This document shows positions 8,285-16,371 of a stretch of 64,000 nt of DNA, piece after piece (position 1 is the first letter of the stretch; each line of letters begins with the position of its first letter). The position numbers were made by a program, and so were the translations under genes. The notes below the pieces were generated by a model that made no database searches, had not been told where the DNA came from, and saw only the letters and a program-made list of their open reading frames with translations. The stretch lies in NCBI RefSeq assembly GCF_000235505.1, contig NZ_JH379027.1, forward strand, positions 1,190,070-1,254,069, in the 5' to 3' direction. Source of the stretch: Hungatella hathewayi WAL-18680. GTDB lineage: Bacteria > Bacillota > Clostridia > Lachnospirales > Lachnospiraceae.

Positions 8285-8364
8285 CACGATGTATAAAATT
8301 ATCCGGATTCAGGAACTCTAACCAGTAGGAAATTGATTACCGGAAATTCCAGGAGGAAGAAATT

Positions 8365-8796
8365 ATGTGGGGATTTATCATTGCGTTATTGTCGGGTGCG
8401 CTGATGAGTATTCAGGGCGTGTTTAATACGGAGGTGACGAAGCAGACCAGTATCTGGGTGTCGGCGGGATTTGTCCAGCTGACGGCATTTTTTACCTGCG
8501 TTATCATGTGGCTGGTCACCGGCCGGAACGAGGTTGGCGGACTGTTCCAGGTACAGCCCTGGTATATGCTGACAGGCGGTGTGATTGGCGCGCTGATTAC
8601 CTACACTGTGATTAAGAGTGTGGGCACGTTAGGGCCCGCCAAGTCAGCGCTGATTATCGTGATTGCCCAGATTATCGTGGCTTACGGGATTGAGGTGTTT
8701 GGACTGTTTGGCGTGGACAAGGTTGGCTTTGAGTGGAAGAAAGCTCTGGGCGCCCTGGTGGCTATCGTTGGAATTGTGATATTCCGGTGGGAATAG
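8365..8796 (+). CDS. DMT family protein, YdcZ/DUF606-like (PF04657)
   Basis: 143 residues with about five membrane segments. The N-terminus (GALMSIQGVFNTEVTKQ) is typical of PF04657 half-size drug/metabolite transporter proteins, which usually work as homo- or heterodimers of about 140-residue units. GGAGGAAG precedes the ATG. Monocistronic here, between the thiT control region and a terminator. Substrate unknown; many members have no assigned function. Confidence 0.85.
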   Translation: MWGFIIALLSGALMSIQGVFNTEVTKQTSIWVSAGFVQLTAFFTCVIMWLVTGRNEVGGLFQVQPWYMLTGGVIGALITYTVIKSVGTLGPAKSALIIVIAQIIVAYGIEVFGLFGVDKVGFEWKKALGALVAIVGIVIFRWE

Positions 8797-8807
8797 AGAT
8801 TATTTGA

Positions 8808-8855
8808 AGAGGCAGTATGGAAAACGTATCACTATTTTTTCCACACTGCCTCTTT
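8808..8855 (+). terminator. Rho-independent terminator after the YdcZ-like gene
   Basis: AGAGGCAGT-TGGAAAA pairs with TTTTCCACACTGCCTCT (one bulge), followed by TTTTT. It separates this gene from the convergent operon ending at 8864. Confidence 0.85.
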
Positions 8856-8863
8856 TTAAATTA

Positions 8864-9586
8864 TCACAAGACACTTTCCAAAGCAATTTGAATCATATTA
8901 GTAAAAGCATTTTGCCGTTCAACTGCTGAGGCGCTGTGGTCCGTCACAAAATTCTCCGAAATCGTCAGAATGCAGGCGGCTTTTTTATTTAATACCTTTG
9001 CATTGTGAAAGAGTGCAAAGCATTCATTTTCGATACAGGTGCATTGATGATTACGGTTTACTGTTTTAAAACGGGTTAAATTATCTTCACCGTAGAAAAC
9101 ATCACTGGAATATACTTTTGTTTTCTGAATCGGTATGGAAAGATTTTGTGCAGCTGATAAAATCTTTTGATTCAATAATTCATCAGGAAACATGATATCA
9201 CTCAAATCTCCATTCTGTACACGGGCGTAGGTTGATTCGCTCCAGGCGCTTTCGGCGAGAACCACATCGTACATGGAAAGCTCCGGCACAAAAGCGCCTG
9301 CTGACCCGGTGCGGATGATAGACTCCACCCCGTATTGGGTATAGAGCTCATAGGAATAAATGCCGATAGATGCCATTCCCATCCCACTTGCCATAACCGA
9401 GATTTCTTTTCCTTTGTAATTTCCGGTATAACCAAGAGTGTTTCTCACATCATTGATTAATTTCGCATTTTCCAGAAAGTTTTCTGCAATTAATTTTGCT
9501 CTTAATGGGTCTCCTGGCATTAAGACGGTTTTTGCAATATCGCCTCTGAGGGCGCGATTATGTGGTGTTCCATGAAATTCGTTCAT
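8864..9586 (-). CDS. deoD: purine nucleoside phosphorylase, DeoD type, with altered active-site residues
   Basis: 240 residues from the ATG at 9586, chosen for its CTGAAAGGAGATATCTC leader; an upstream in-frame start at 9616 lacks one. Phosphate-binding GDPLRAK (25-31) and RTGSAG (92-97) are intact, and the C-terminus VERQNAFTNMIQIALESVL matches E. coli DeoD. The ribose-binding EME motif of the family reads ENE here, and the catalytic Asp of the TxSD motif (Asp204 in E. coli numbering) is Glu (TISEN). The enzyme would split a purine nucleoside with phosphate into base and ribose 1-phosphate; the changes suggest a non-standard base or sugar. Last gene of the sulfatase operon. Confidence 0.9.
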   Translation of the reverse strand: MNEFHGTPHNRALRGDIAKTVLMPGDPLRAKLIAENFLENAKLINDVRNTLGYTGNYKGKEISVMASGMGMASIGIYSYELYTQYGVESIIRTGSAGAFVPELSMYDVVLAESAWSESTYARVQNGDLSDIMFPDELLNQKILSAAQNLSIPIQKTKVYSSDVFYGEDNLTRFKTVNRNHQCTCIENECFALFHNAKVLNKKAACILTISENFVTDHSASAVERQNAFTNMIQIALESVL

Positions 9587-9620
9587 GAGATATCTCCTTT
9601 CAGACACAGACGTCAAGCGG

Positions 9621-10466
9621 TTAATTTAGATACTTATTTAGAAAATCTAATATTATTTCTTTTGTTTCTTCCTGCCAGAATTCATCGGAAGCATGTCCGG
9701 CGCCCTGGATAAGGTAAAAATCAGAAGGGATTTTGTGCTTTTGCAGCGCGTCGTACAAAAGCTGGCTTTGCTGGTAAGGTACCACAGAATCCTCTGTTCC
9801 GTGAAAAAGGAGAAATGGCGCTGTCTTTTCTGATATATGACAGATGGGATTAGACAATTGTAATGTCATCTCCATGGATTGCTCATTGGTACCTAAGAAG
9901 TTCTGAATCCGTCTATCTTTCCTCATAAGTGACAAATCAGCCGGACCGAATAAGTCGATGACAGCCTTCACACTGCTGTCAAATCCGGCCCATTCCGCTG
10001 TCTCAAATACCGCCTGCCCAGAGGTAGTTCCCAGCATAGCGGCGAGATAACCGCCGGCCGAACCGCCCATGACGGCTATTTTTTCAGAGTCCACTCCAAA
10101 TTTGTCAGCATTGGCCCGCAGGAAGCGGACTGCCGTTTTGACATCCATCACAGATGCGGGGAATGTGCCTTCACCTCCCACACGATACTCAATCATGGCA
10201 ACCTGGTAACCGTGTTTTACAAAATAAGCCATCTCCGGGGTGTAGAACAGGGAAGCACACGACTGAAAACCGCCTCCAATAATCCAGAGCAGTGTAGGCA
10301 ATTTTTTATCGGTTTTCTGAGCGGCATCCGGGTGATGGGGCCTGAGCAGATGCATGTTCAGAGGGATTACGGACCTCTTAAATGAATGAAAAACCTGTGA
10401 ATAAACAATATCTGGTATCAGAATCGTGGGAGAAGCCATTTTATTGATTTCAATACTTTTTTTCAT
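9621..10466 (-). CDS. alpha/beta hydrolase (esterase) with modified oxyanion motif
   Basis: 281 residues, esterase/lipase clan. The nucleophile elbow is MGGSAGGY with Ser136; likely Asp226 (HGTEDSVVP) and His258 (GAGHASDEFW) complete the triad. The usual HGGG oxyanion motif reads IGGG at 63-66, so the first His is missing, which occurs in some members. No signal peptide. It is about 30% shorter in loops than, but clearly in the same family as, the hydrolase at 5504-6478. Twenty-one bases separate it from the symporter gene, in the same operon. Confidence 0.85.
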   Translation of the reverse strand: MKKSIEINKMASPTILIPDIVYSQVFHSFKRSVIPLNMHLLRPHHPDAAQKTDKKLPTLLWIIGGGFQSCASLFYTPEMAYFVKHGYQVAMIEYRVGGEGTFPASVMDVKTAVRFLRANADKFGVDSEKIAVMGGSAGGYLAAMLGTTSGQAVFETAEWAGFDSSVKAVIDLFGPADLSLMRKDRRIQNFLGTNEQSMEMTLQLSNPICHISEKTAPFLLFHGTEDSVVPYQQSQLLYDALQKHKIPSDFYLIQGAGHASDEFWQEETKEIILDFLNKYLN

Positions 10467-10487
10467 AGTGACAGCCTCCTGACTGCG

Positions 10488-11855
10488 TTAATTTGCAATT
10501 CGTTTTTTCTTTAATTCCGCCCGTATCTCAAACATTTTATCTTCACTCAAATCATAAAAATGCATGGAAATCAAAGATGCGAGATGTCCAAGGGCCGGTA
10601 CTCCAAATCGTAAGAAGACAATCGTACCAATAACAAATGATGTTTGCGGTTGATTAGCAATAAATCCGACAACTCCCAATAAAAAGCTGGCAATAAATCC
10701 ACCGATGGCAGTTCCCATCTTAGTCATAAATGTAAAGACTGATGAAATAAAACCGTTGCTGCTCTGTCCGAATTTCCACTCCGCGTAATCAATGCAGTCA
10801 GGAAGGATAGCCCATGCGACGCTGCTGGAGAGGGCTGAAATGAATCCATAAGCGCCCATTAAAACGATAAGCGCGGTTGGTGTGGAGTAGGGATGAATCA
10901 TTAACAGAAGCAGTGGCAGCATGGCCAGAAAACTACTGTACCAAAATGCTTTTTTCTTTCCCAGAACTTTACAGACAACCGGCATGATTAAGTTCACAAC
11001 AACCCCTGTAATCGTCAGTGCGAAAGAGGTTGCTGGAACCAGATTCATGCGGTCCAATACGTATTTGAAAAAATAAATATTGGTTGCACCGACGACTGCA
11101 TTGGATAACGTATCTGTGGAATAGGCAATTAACAGCATGAGAAACGGTTTATTTTTAGTTGCCAGCTGCATTTCCCCGATTAAATTCAGTTTTTCGTGTT
11201 TGGTGTCAGCGGTGATGGGTTTGTCATATGGCTTGGCGCCCCAAGCCACTATCCAGAATGTAATGGTGATTCCAACTCCAAGGAGTGCGGCATAGATTGC
11301 CCATCCCCTTTTTCCTCCACCCAGAGCGGCAATCAGGGGAAGCGAAAAGGTGGTAATAAACATTCTTCCGAACTGGACGCACAACCCTTTCCAGGAAATC
11401 ATAACATTTCTTTTAGCAGGGTTGTCCGTATAGACAGGCACCAGAGCGAAAAAAGGAATACTGACAGCTGTCATGGCCAGAGAGTAAAAAATATATGTCG
11501 CGTAGATGAAAACGACTTTTTGGGCAGATGACAGGCTGGGGGAACTGAACATCAAAAATACCGTAAGACCGAGAACCGGTGCTCCAAATATCATCCAGGG
11601 CCGGTATCTTCCCCAATGTGACCGCGTTTTGTCAGCAAGTATTCCCATAACAGGGTCAGTAACCGCGTCAATAAATCTTGTAATCAGCATTAGCCCGGCT
11701 ACGGTGACGGAACTGATGCCAAATATGTCCGTACAGAAAAATGTCAAGTATGATATTACCATAATGTTGGCAAAGCTAAATCCAAAACCACCTGATGCAT
11801 ATTTCAGTGAATCCAAAATAAAAGCCTTTTTGCTCCCTGTTTTCTCCTGTTCCAT
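10488..11855 (-). CDS. GPH family glycoside/pentoside:cation symporter (MFS)
   Basis: 455 residues, 12 membrane segments. The N-terminal half has the GPH signature region RFIDAVTDPVMGILADKTRS followed by GRYRPWMIFGAP, as in MelB, XynB-type and uronide carriers. These proteins import sugars or glycosides with Na+ or H+. It stands between the Crp/Fnr regulator and the esterase, so it is the likely uptake system for the compound degraded by the sulfatase, esterase and phosphorylase of this operon. Confidence 0.9.
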   Translation of the reverse strand: MEQEKTGSKKAFILDSLKYASGGFGFSFANIMVISYLTFFCTDIFGISSVTVAGLMLITRFIDAVTDPVMGILADKTRSHWGRYRPWMIFGAPVLGLTVFLMFSSPSLSSAQKVVFIYATYIFYSLAMTAVSIPFFALVPVYTDNPAKRNVMISWKGLCVQFGRMFITTFSLPLIAALGGGKRGWAIYAALLGVGITITFWIVAWGAKPYDKPITADTKHEKLNLIGEMQLATKNKPFLMLLIAYSTDTLSNAVVGATNIYFFKYVLDRMNLVPATSFALTITGVVVNLIMPVVCKVLGKKKAFWYSSFLAMLPLLLLMIHPYSTPTALIVLMGAYGFISALSSSVAWAILPDCIDYAEWKFGQSSNGFISSVFTFMTKMGTAIGGFIASFLLGVVGFIANQPQTSFVIGTIVFLRFGVPALGHLASLISMHFYDLSEDKMFEIRAELKKKRIAN

Positions 11856-11878
11856 TATTTACCCCTCCAATTGGTTGT

Positions 11879-12604
11879 TTATGAAAGATTCCCCATGAGA
11901 ATTTCGCATGACTGCCGGATAATAGCAATCTGCTCCTCGGTTACTATCATATTTCTCTTCTTAACAGTGACCAGTCCTTCCTGCTTTAATTCGTCGATGA
12001 TACGATATAATGTCCGTATATTGACTCCTATTGCATCGGCAATAAACTCATTTTTTACATTCACAACGCAGGGCCCTTCGGCTGTCCTGTATTTCTCTCT
12101 GTATTCCAGTATGTAGAGCATCAGTTTTTCCTTTGCTGTGAAAAATATCATATGGTCCGAACGATTGGCTGCAGTGAATAAGCTGGCTTCCAGATTTTTA
12201 ATGACCTCTATCCCCAATTCTCCGCTGTCGCGCACGCATTTCCAGAAATAATGTTTATCGAATTCTATGACTAGGCATGGTTCCAATGCGTAATGATTAG
12301 CAAAAAATAGTTCTTTTGGGTCGTTAATGCTTCTTAATCCAACAAACTGCGGGACCTCTTTTTTGGCGGCCAGATTGATTCGTCCTCCGTCGGAATTGCG
12401 CATCAGATAATAAGAGCCTTGCACAATATAGTAGATGTAGTTTATCGATTGTCCCGCCATCACAAAGTAAGTACCTTTCGGAATTACCCGGACAGTAATT
12501 TTTTCATTTAAAAATGGCTTAAATATATCGGGTGTCAAAGGACATCCCTGTTCCAGCTTTTCATTTACGGTTTTGACAAGTTCAAGAACTAAATTCTTTT
12601 CCAT
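11879..12604 (-). CDS. Crp/Fnr family transcriptional regulator
   Basis: 241 residues. An N-terminal cyclic-nucleotide-binding-type beta barrel (about 25-130), a dimer helix, and a C-terminal winged helix with helix-turn-helix at about 186-206 (EFIADAIGVNIRTLYRII). The barrel lacks the RSA/GE phosphate-binding signature of true cAMP receptors, and there is no N-terminal Cys cluster for an Fe-S centre, so the ligand is unknown. It lies within the operon, and a palindrome placed like a class II CRP site stands before the operon promoter, suggesting autogenous activation. Confidence 0.88.
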   Translation of the reverse strand: MEKNLVLELVKTVNEKLEQGCPLTPDIFKPFLNEKITVRVIPKGTYFVMAGQSINYIYYIVQGSYYLMRNSDGGRINLAAKKEVPQFVGLRSINDPKELFFANHYALEPCLVIEFDKHYFWKCVRDSGELGIEVIKNLEASLFTAANRSDHMIFFTAKEKLMLYILEYREKYRTAEGPCVVNVKNEFIADAIGVNIRTLYRIIDELKQEGLVTVKKRNMIVTEEQIAIIRQSCEILMGNLS

Positions 12605-12667
12605 CTATGTTCTCCTAAGGATTGATTTTAGTGTACAGAACTATCATACCACCAAAGTCAGCAGAAG

Positions 12668-14152
12668 TCATACTTGCAATCCAAGCCGTTGATACTGTTC
12701 TTCCGGCGCGTCATTTTCCTTCATCATGCGAACCATTTCCCGTATCATCCTGTGTTCGATTTCAGGATGCTCAAGAGGGTGGTTCTGATGTGGGTCTTCC
12801 TTCAAATCAAAAAGCAGTGTTCCATATTTCATCAGTGACCTGGGCGGAAAACCAAGGGTTTTGATACCGTAGCCGCCACGGATTTTCAATACGGGACAAC
12901 CCTTTGTAAAGCGGAAGCCCTGGTGTAATTCAGCTGTTTTCAGTTCGTCCACAGTGATAGCACCAGGATAACTGGTTGGTTCCACAATATAATTAAAAAG
13001 CTCCTGCTCCCGCTCAGGCAATGGGCATCTCATGTAGACGTACCGTCCGTCCGTGATATTTACATGGACACCGTGCTGGCCAAACAGTGCATAGTCTCTG
13101 ATTTTGGCGTCCATCTCCAGGGTTTTGCGCAGAGGACGCCCTTCCATGTCTTTTGGAATAGGCTGCCCGAAAAACTCCAGAATGGTCGGCGCGATATCAA
13201 TGGTCTGTACAAGCGACTGACGCCGTTCGCCTGCGATTCTGGTCCGAGGGTCCCAAATGAAGAGTGGTATATGGGCAATCTCATCATAATAGGGCATGAC
13301 CATTTTCCCCCACCAGTTATGCTGAGTCAATAAGAATCCGTGGTCCGTATTTACAATCAGCATGGTATCCTTCCACATATCGTATTCATCCATGATATCC
13401 AGTATTTTTCCAAGATAGGTATCACACATAGTCAGAAGAGCCCGATATTCGTTTACACAATGCCGGGCCTGTTCCGGTGTTTCTGTTACCTCATGATATC
13501 CTGGCCAATCAAACATCGGCCCGTCATAATTATCCTCGTATGATTTTTTATACTTTTCAGGTGAGAAAAACGGTTCATGTGGGTCAAAGGTTTCCAACTG
13601 CAGATACCAACGGTCGGCTTGGTAATTATTCCGGATAAAGTCAAGTCCGTTGGAAAAATTTTGTGCGATAGACTGGTTCTTTTCCTCCTGCATGTAATAG
13701 CGGTTGATGTATTCCTGCCTTCCGCAAAAATCTTTTCGTCCCCCGATATGTTCCGGCACTGTCCACTCAACCATTCCTTTAAAGGGGTCGCCTTCCTGTC
13801 CCCTGACGAATTCGTAGGAATTGTACTGGTTGAGATAATTTCCTCCGCCTTCCTCCCAATAATGCCAGTGGTCGGTTGTCAGATGCGTATAGATACCGGC
13901 AGCCTTAAGCAGACTGGGCATGGAATCATCATAGGGTTCCAGGGGCCCCCAGCTTCTGTGAAGAAAGTTATAGCGGCCTGTGTGCAGTTCCCTTCTGGCT
14001 GGCATACAAGGAAGACTGCCGGCGTAGCATTGGTCGAATGTCACGCTTTTTTGGGCCAGCCGCTGGAAATTTGGCGCAATGATATGTTCATCCCCATAAG
14101 GCGGGAGCATTTGGCGGTTTAACGAGTCAAACATGACCATAATTGCTTTCAT
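12668..14152 (-). CDS. sulfatase (type I, formylglycine-dependent), cytoplasmic
   Basis: 494 residues, alkaline-phosphatase superfamily. The maturation motif CxPxR is present as CMPAR at residues 49-53 with the following helix RELHTGR; Cys49 must be oxidised to formylglycine by an anaerobic radical-SAM maturase not in this window. The metal site includes Asp9 near the N-terminus and NTDHGFLL in the middle. No signal peptide, so it acts on a sulfated molecule after import. First gene of the minus-strand operon; AGAAAGGAGG stands before the ATG. Unlike lysosomal-type sulfatases, DD at the start is DS. Confidence 0.9.
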   Translation of the reverse strand: MKAIMVMFDSLNRQMLPPYGDEHIIAPNFQRLAQKSVTFDQCYAGSLPCMPARRELHTGRYNFLHRSWGPLEPYDDSMPSLLKAAGIYTHLTTDHWHYWEEGGGNYLNQYNSYEFVRGQEGDPFKGMVEWTVPEHIGGRKDFCGRQEYINRYYMQEEKNQSIAQNFSNGLDFIRNNYQADRWYLQLETFDPHEPFFSPEKYKKSYEDNYDGPMFDWPGYHEVTETPEQARHCVNEYRALLTMCDTYLGKILDIMDEYDMWKDTMLIVNTDHGFLLTQHNWWGKMVMPYYDEIAHIPLFIWDPRTRIAGERRQSLVQTIDIAPTILEFFGQPIPKDMEGRPLRKTLEMDAKIRDYALFGQHGVHVNITDGRYVYMRCPLPEREQELFNYIVEPTSYPGAITVDELKTAELHQGFRFTKGCPVLKIRGGYGIKTLGFPPRSLMKYGTLLFDLKEDPHQNHPLEHPEIEHRMIREMVRMMKENDAPEEQYQRLGLQV

Positions 14153-14187
14153 CGTTGATTCCTCCTTTCTGTTTTTTTGATACCATC

Positions 14188-14216
14188 ATTGTAGAAAAAA
14201 TAAATGGCCTCAACAA
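14188..14216 (-). promoter_or_regulatory. promoter of the sulfatase operon
   Basis: On the minus strand TTGTTG (14216-14211) and TACAAT (14193-14188) are 17 bases apart. The -35 box is poor while spacing and -10 are good, typical of an activator-dependent promoter. Predicted start of transcription is about 14181. Confidence 0.65.
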
Positions 14217-14229
14217 TGGCATATGCCAT
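14216..14229. promoter_or_regulatory. 14-base palindrome, likely Crp/Fnr-family site
   Basis: ATGGCATATGCCAT is a perfect palindrome whose centre lies 41-42 bases upstream of the predicted transcription start of the sulfatase operon and touches the -35 box. That is the class II position for Crp/Fnr activators, and the operon encodes one. Confidence 0.6.
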
Positions 14230-14363
14230 GTTTTAATATACTTTTTAAGAAAAATAGTGCTTGTATTTGGGGAGGGATTTAGGTAGAATAAACGTATGGC
14301 TGAAAATGGTATTCTTTCCGAATGAGGAATCATGACATGATGGAATCACGGAGGAGGAAGACC

Positions 14364-15068
14364 ATGGTAAAACAAAAGAATAATAGAAAGATTTACAAGA
14401 TATGGATGACCGGTGTGTGTATGCTGGCGGCAGGTTTTTGTTACAGCTGCGGCAGAAAGGCGCCGGAGCCGGCGGGAAAGCAGGAGCCTTATCTGGAGAC
14501 AGTAGGGGAGGCAGAGACCGGCGGTACGGTGGTAGGTGAGAGCAGGGATGCCAGTTTAGTGGACGGCGCCGGGAATGGTGACCAGGCTGTGACTGGCAGC
14601 TCTGTGGCAGAGAGTGCGGCTCTCTGTTATGTGCATATCTGTGGTCAGGTGGTGAACCCGGGCGTCTATGAGATAGAGGCGGGCAGCCGCATTTTCCAGG
14701 CGGTGGAAGCGGCCGGGGGACTGACGGACGAGGCGGACGGAGCATTTTTGAATATGGCGGAGATTATCCAGGATGGGATGAAGATTTCCGTGCCTTCCGT
14801 GGAGGAAGTGGAGAATGGGGCGGCAGTGCCAGGGAGCGGTTCCTACGGAGCCGTGGTGTCCGGTCAGGGACAGTCTGCGAAGGTGAATCTGAATACGGCC
14901 AGCAAGGAACAGTTGATGACCCTCAGGGGGATCGGGGAATCCAGGGCGGAGGATATTATCCGCTACCGGGAGGAGCACGGGGCTTTTGGGGCGATTGAGG
15001 AGATTATGGAGATATCAGGCATCAAGGATGCTGCTTTTCAGAAGATAAAGGATGATATCACCGTATAG
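14364..15068 (+). CDS. ComEA-like protein: SLBB plus helix-hairpin-helix DNA-binding domains
   Basis: 234 residues from the ATG at 14364, chosen for the GGAGGAGGAAG before it; the ORF is open to 14322. A basic start and hydrophobic stretch end in LAAGFCYSC, a possible lipobox or signal sequence, so the protein is exported and anchored. After an acidic linker follows an SLBB domain (VHICGQVVNPGVYEI, about 85-135) and a C-terminal double helix-hairpin-helix (VNLNTASKEQLMTLRGIG, about 170-232). In Bacillus ComEA binds incoming DNA at the membrane. No comEB/comEC lie next to it. Divergent from the sulfatase operon. Confidence 0.88.
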   Translation: MVKQKNNRKIYKIWMTGVCMLAAGFCYSCGRKAPEPAGKQEPYLETVGEAETGGTVVGESRDASLVDGAGNGDQAVTGSSVAESAALCYVHICGQVVNPGVYEIEAGSRIFQAVEAAGGLTDEADGAFLNMAEIIQDGMKISVPSVEEVENGAAVPGSGSYGAVVSGQGQSAKVNLNTASKEQLMTLRGIGESRAEDIIRYREEHGAFGAIEEIMEISGIKDAAFQKIKDDITV

Positions 15069-15115
15069 GTGGAAGCAACCCAGTAGAGGCATATTGGGGA
15101 ATGGAGAGGTGAAGG

Positions 15116-15814
15116 ATGGCTAAGGTTTTAGTGGTAGACGACGAAAAACTCATTGTGAAGGGCATTAAATTCAGCCTGGAACAGGATGGGATGGATGTGG
15201 AGTGCGCATATGATGGCGAGGAGGCCATCAACCTTGCGAAGGAGAAGGAATTTGATGTGGTGCTTCTGGACGTGATGCTCCCGAAGTTTGACGGATACGA
15301 GGTCTGCCAGGCGATTCGGGAATTTTCGGAGGTTCCGATTATCATGCTGACCGCCAAGGGCAACGATATGGATAAGATTCTGGGGCTGGAATACGGCGCC
15401 GATGATTATATCACAAAACCGTTCAATATTCTGGAGGTGAAGGCGAGAATCAAGGCGATTCTGCGAAGAAACTCCAAGAGAAGCAAAAAGGCGGAGGAAG
15501 CGGACAAGCGGGTGATTGCGTCCGGCGGACTGAAACTTGACCGGGACAGCCGGAGAGTCTTCGTGGGGGATAAGGAGATTAACCTGACAGCCAAGGAATT
15601 CGATTTGCTGGAGCTTCTGGTGTGCAATCCCAACAAGGTGTACAGCAGGGAGGCCCTGTTATCCTACGTGTGGGGCAACAAGGCCAATGATTCCGGGGAT
15701 GTGAGAACGGTGGACGTTCACGTGAGACGGCTTCGCGAGAAGATTGAGCCAAGTCCCAGCGCGCCTCAGTATGTGCATACCAAGTGGGGCGTGGGATATT
15801 ATTTCCGGGCATAA
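15116..15814 (+). CDS. OmpR/PhoB family response regulator, orphan
   Basis: 232 residues. Receiver domain 1-120 with acidic pocket DDE (8-10), phospho-acceptor Asp52 and Lys101 (ITKPFN); winged-helix DNA-binding domain at about 130-230 (LTAKEFDLLELLVCNPNKVYSR). Very like the PhoP/VicR group. No histidine kinase gene is adjacent: a GNAT gene follows 24 bases downstream, so the partner must be elsewhere. GAGAGGTGAAGG before the ATG. Confidence 0.92.
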   Translation: MAKVLVVDDEKLIVKGIKFSLEQDGMDVECAYDGEEAINLAKEKEFDVVLLDVMLPKFDGYEVCQAIREFSEVPIIMLTAKGNDMDKILGLEYGADDYITKPFNILEVKARIKAILRRNSKRSKKAEEADKRVIASGGLKLDRDSRRVFVGDKEINLTAKEFDLLELLVCNPNKVYSREALLSYVWGNKANDSGDVRTVDVHVRRLREKIEPSPSAPQYVHTKWGVGYYFRA

Positions 15815-15837
15815 TAGACATCAGGGGAGACAAATAG

Positions 15838-16326
15838 ATGGAATATGAAATCAGAAAAGTAAGGCCGGAGGATGTGGACGGAGCCGCGTATGTGGAGTCC
15901 GTCTGCTTTCCGGCCGCTGAGGCTGCTGGCCGGGATGCGTTGGAGAAAAGGATTCAGGCATTTCCGGACAGTTTTTTTGTTGCGGTAGATAACGGACGGA
16001 TCATCGGATTTATCAACGGCGCGGTGACGGACAGCCGGGTGATTCAGGACGAGATGTACGAGGAGATTGGCCTGCACAATCCAGAGGGCGCTTACCAGAG
16101 CGTCTTCGGGCTGGATGTGCTGCCGGAGTATCAGCGGCGGGGGATTGCCGCGGATTTGATGAAGCATTTGATAGAGGAGGCGGGGAAATGCGGCCGGAAG
16201 GGCCTGATTCTCACCTGCAAGGACAGGCTGATACCCTTCTATGAGAAATTTGGATATCGGAATATGGGACTGTCAGAGTCGGTTCACGGCAATGCTGTGT
16301 GGTATGATATGATACTGGAGCTTTAG
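15838..16326 (+). CDS. GNAT family N-acetyltransferase
   Basis: 162 residues. The acetyl-CoA-binding motif A appears as LDVLPEYQRRGIAADLMKHL, with the R/Q-x-x-G-x-A core, and the C-terminal beta-bulge region YEKFGYRNMG is typical. Substrate cannot be told; small amines or ribosomal peptide ends are possible. Probably co-transcribed with the response regulator before it and the acyltransferase after it (gaps of 24 and about 45 bases). Confidence 0.88.
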   Translation: MEYEIRKVRPEDVDGAAYVESVCFPAAEAAGRDALEKRIQAFPDSFFVAVDNGRIIGFINGAVTDSRVIQDEMYEEIGLHNPEGAYQSVFGLDVLPEYQRRGIAADLMKHLIEEAGKCGRKGLILTCKDRLIPFYEKFGYRNMGLSESVHGNAVWYDMILEL

Positions 16327-16371
16327 TTTCGGCGGTTCAATTTGGCAGATTTTAGAGAGAAGGGGAATGTT

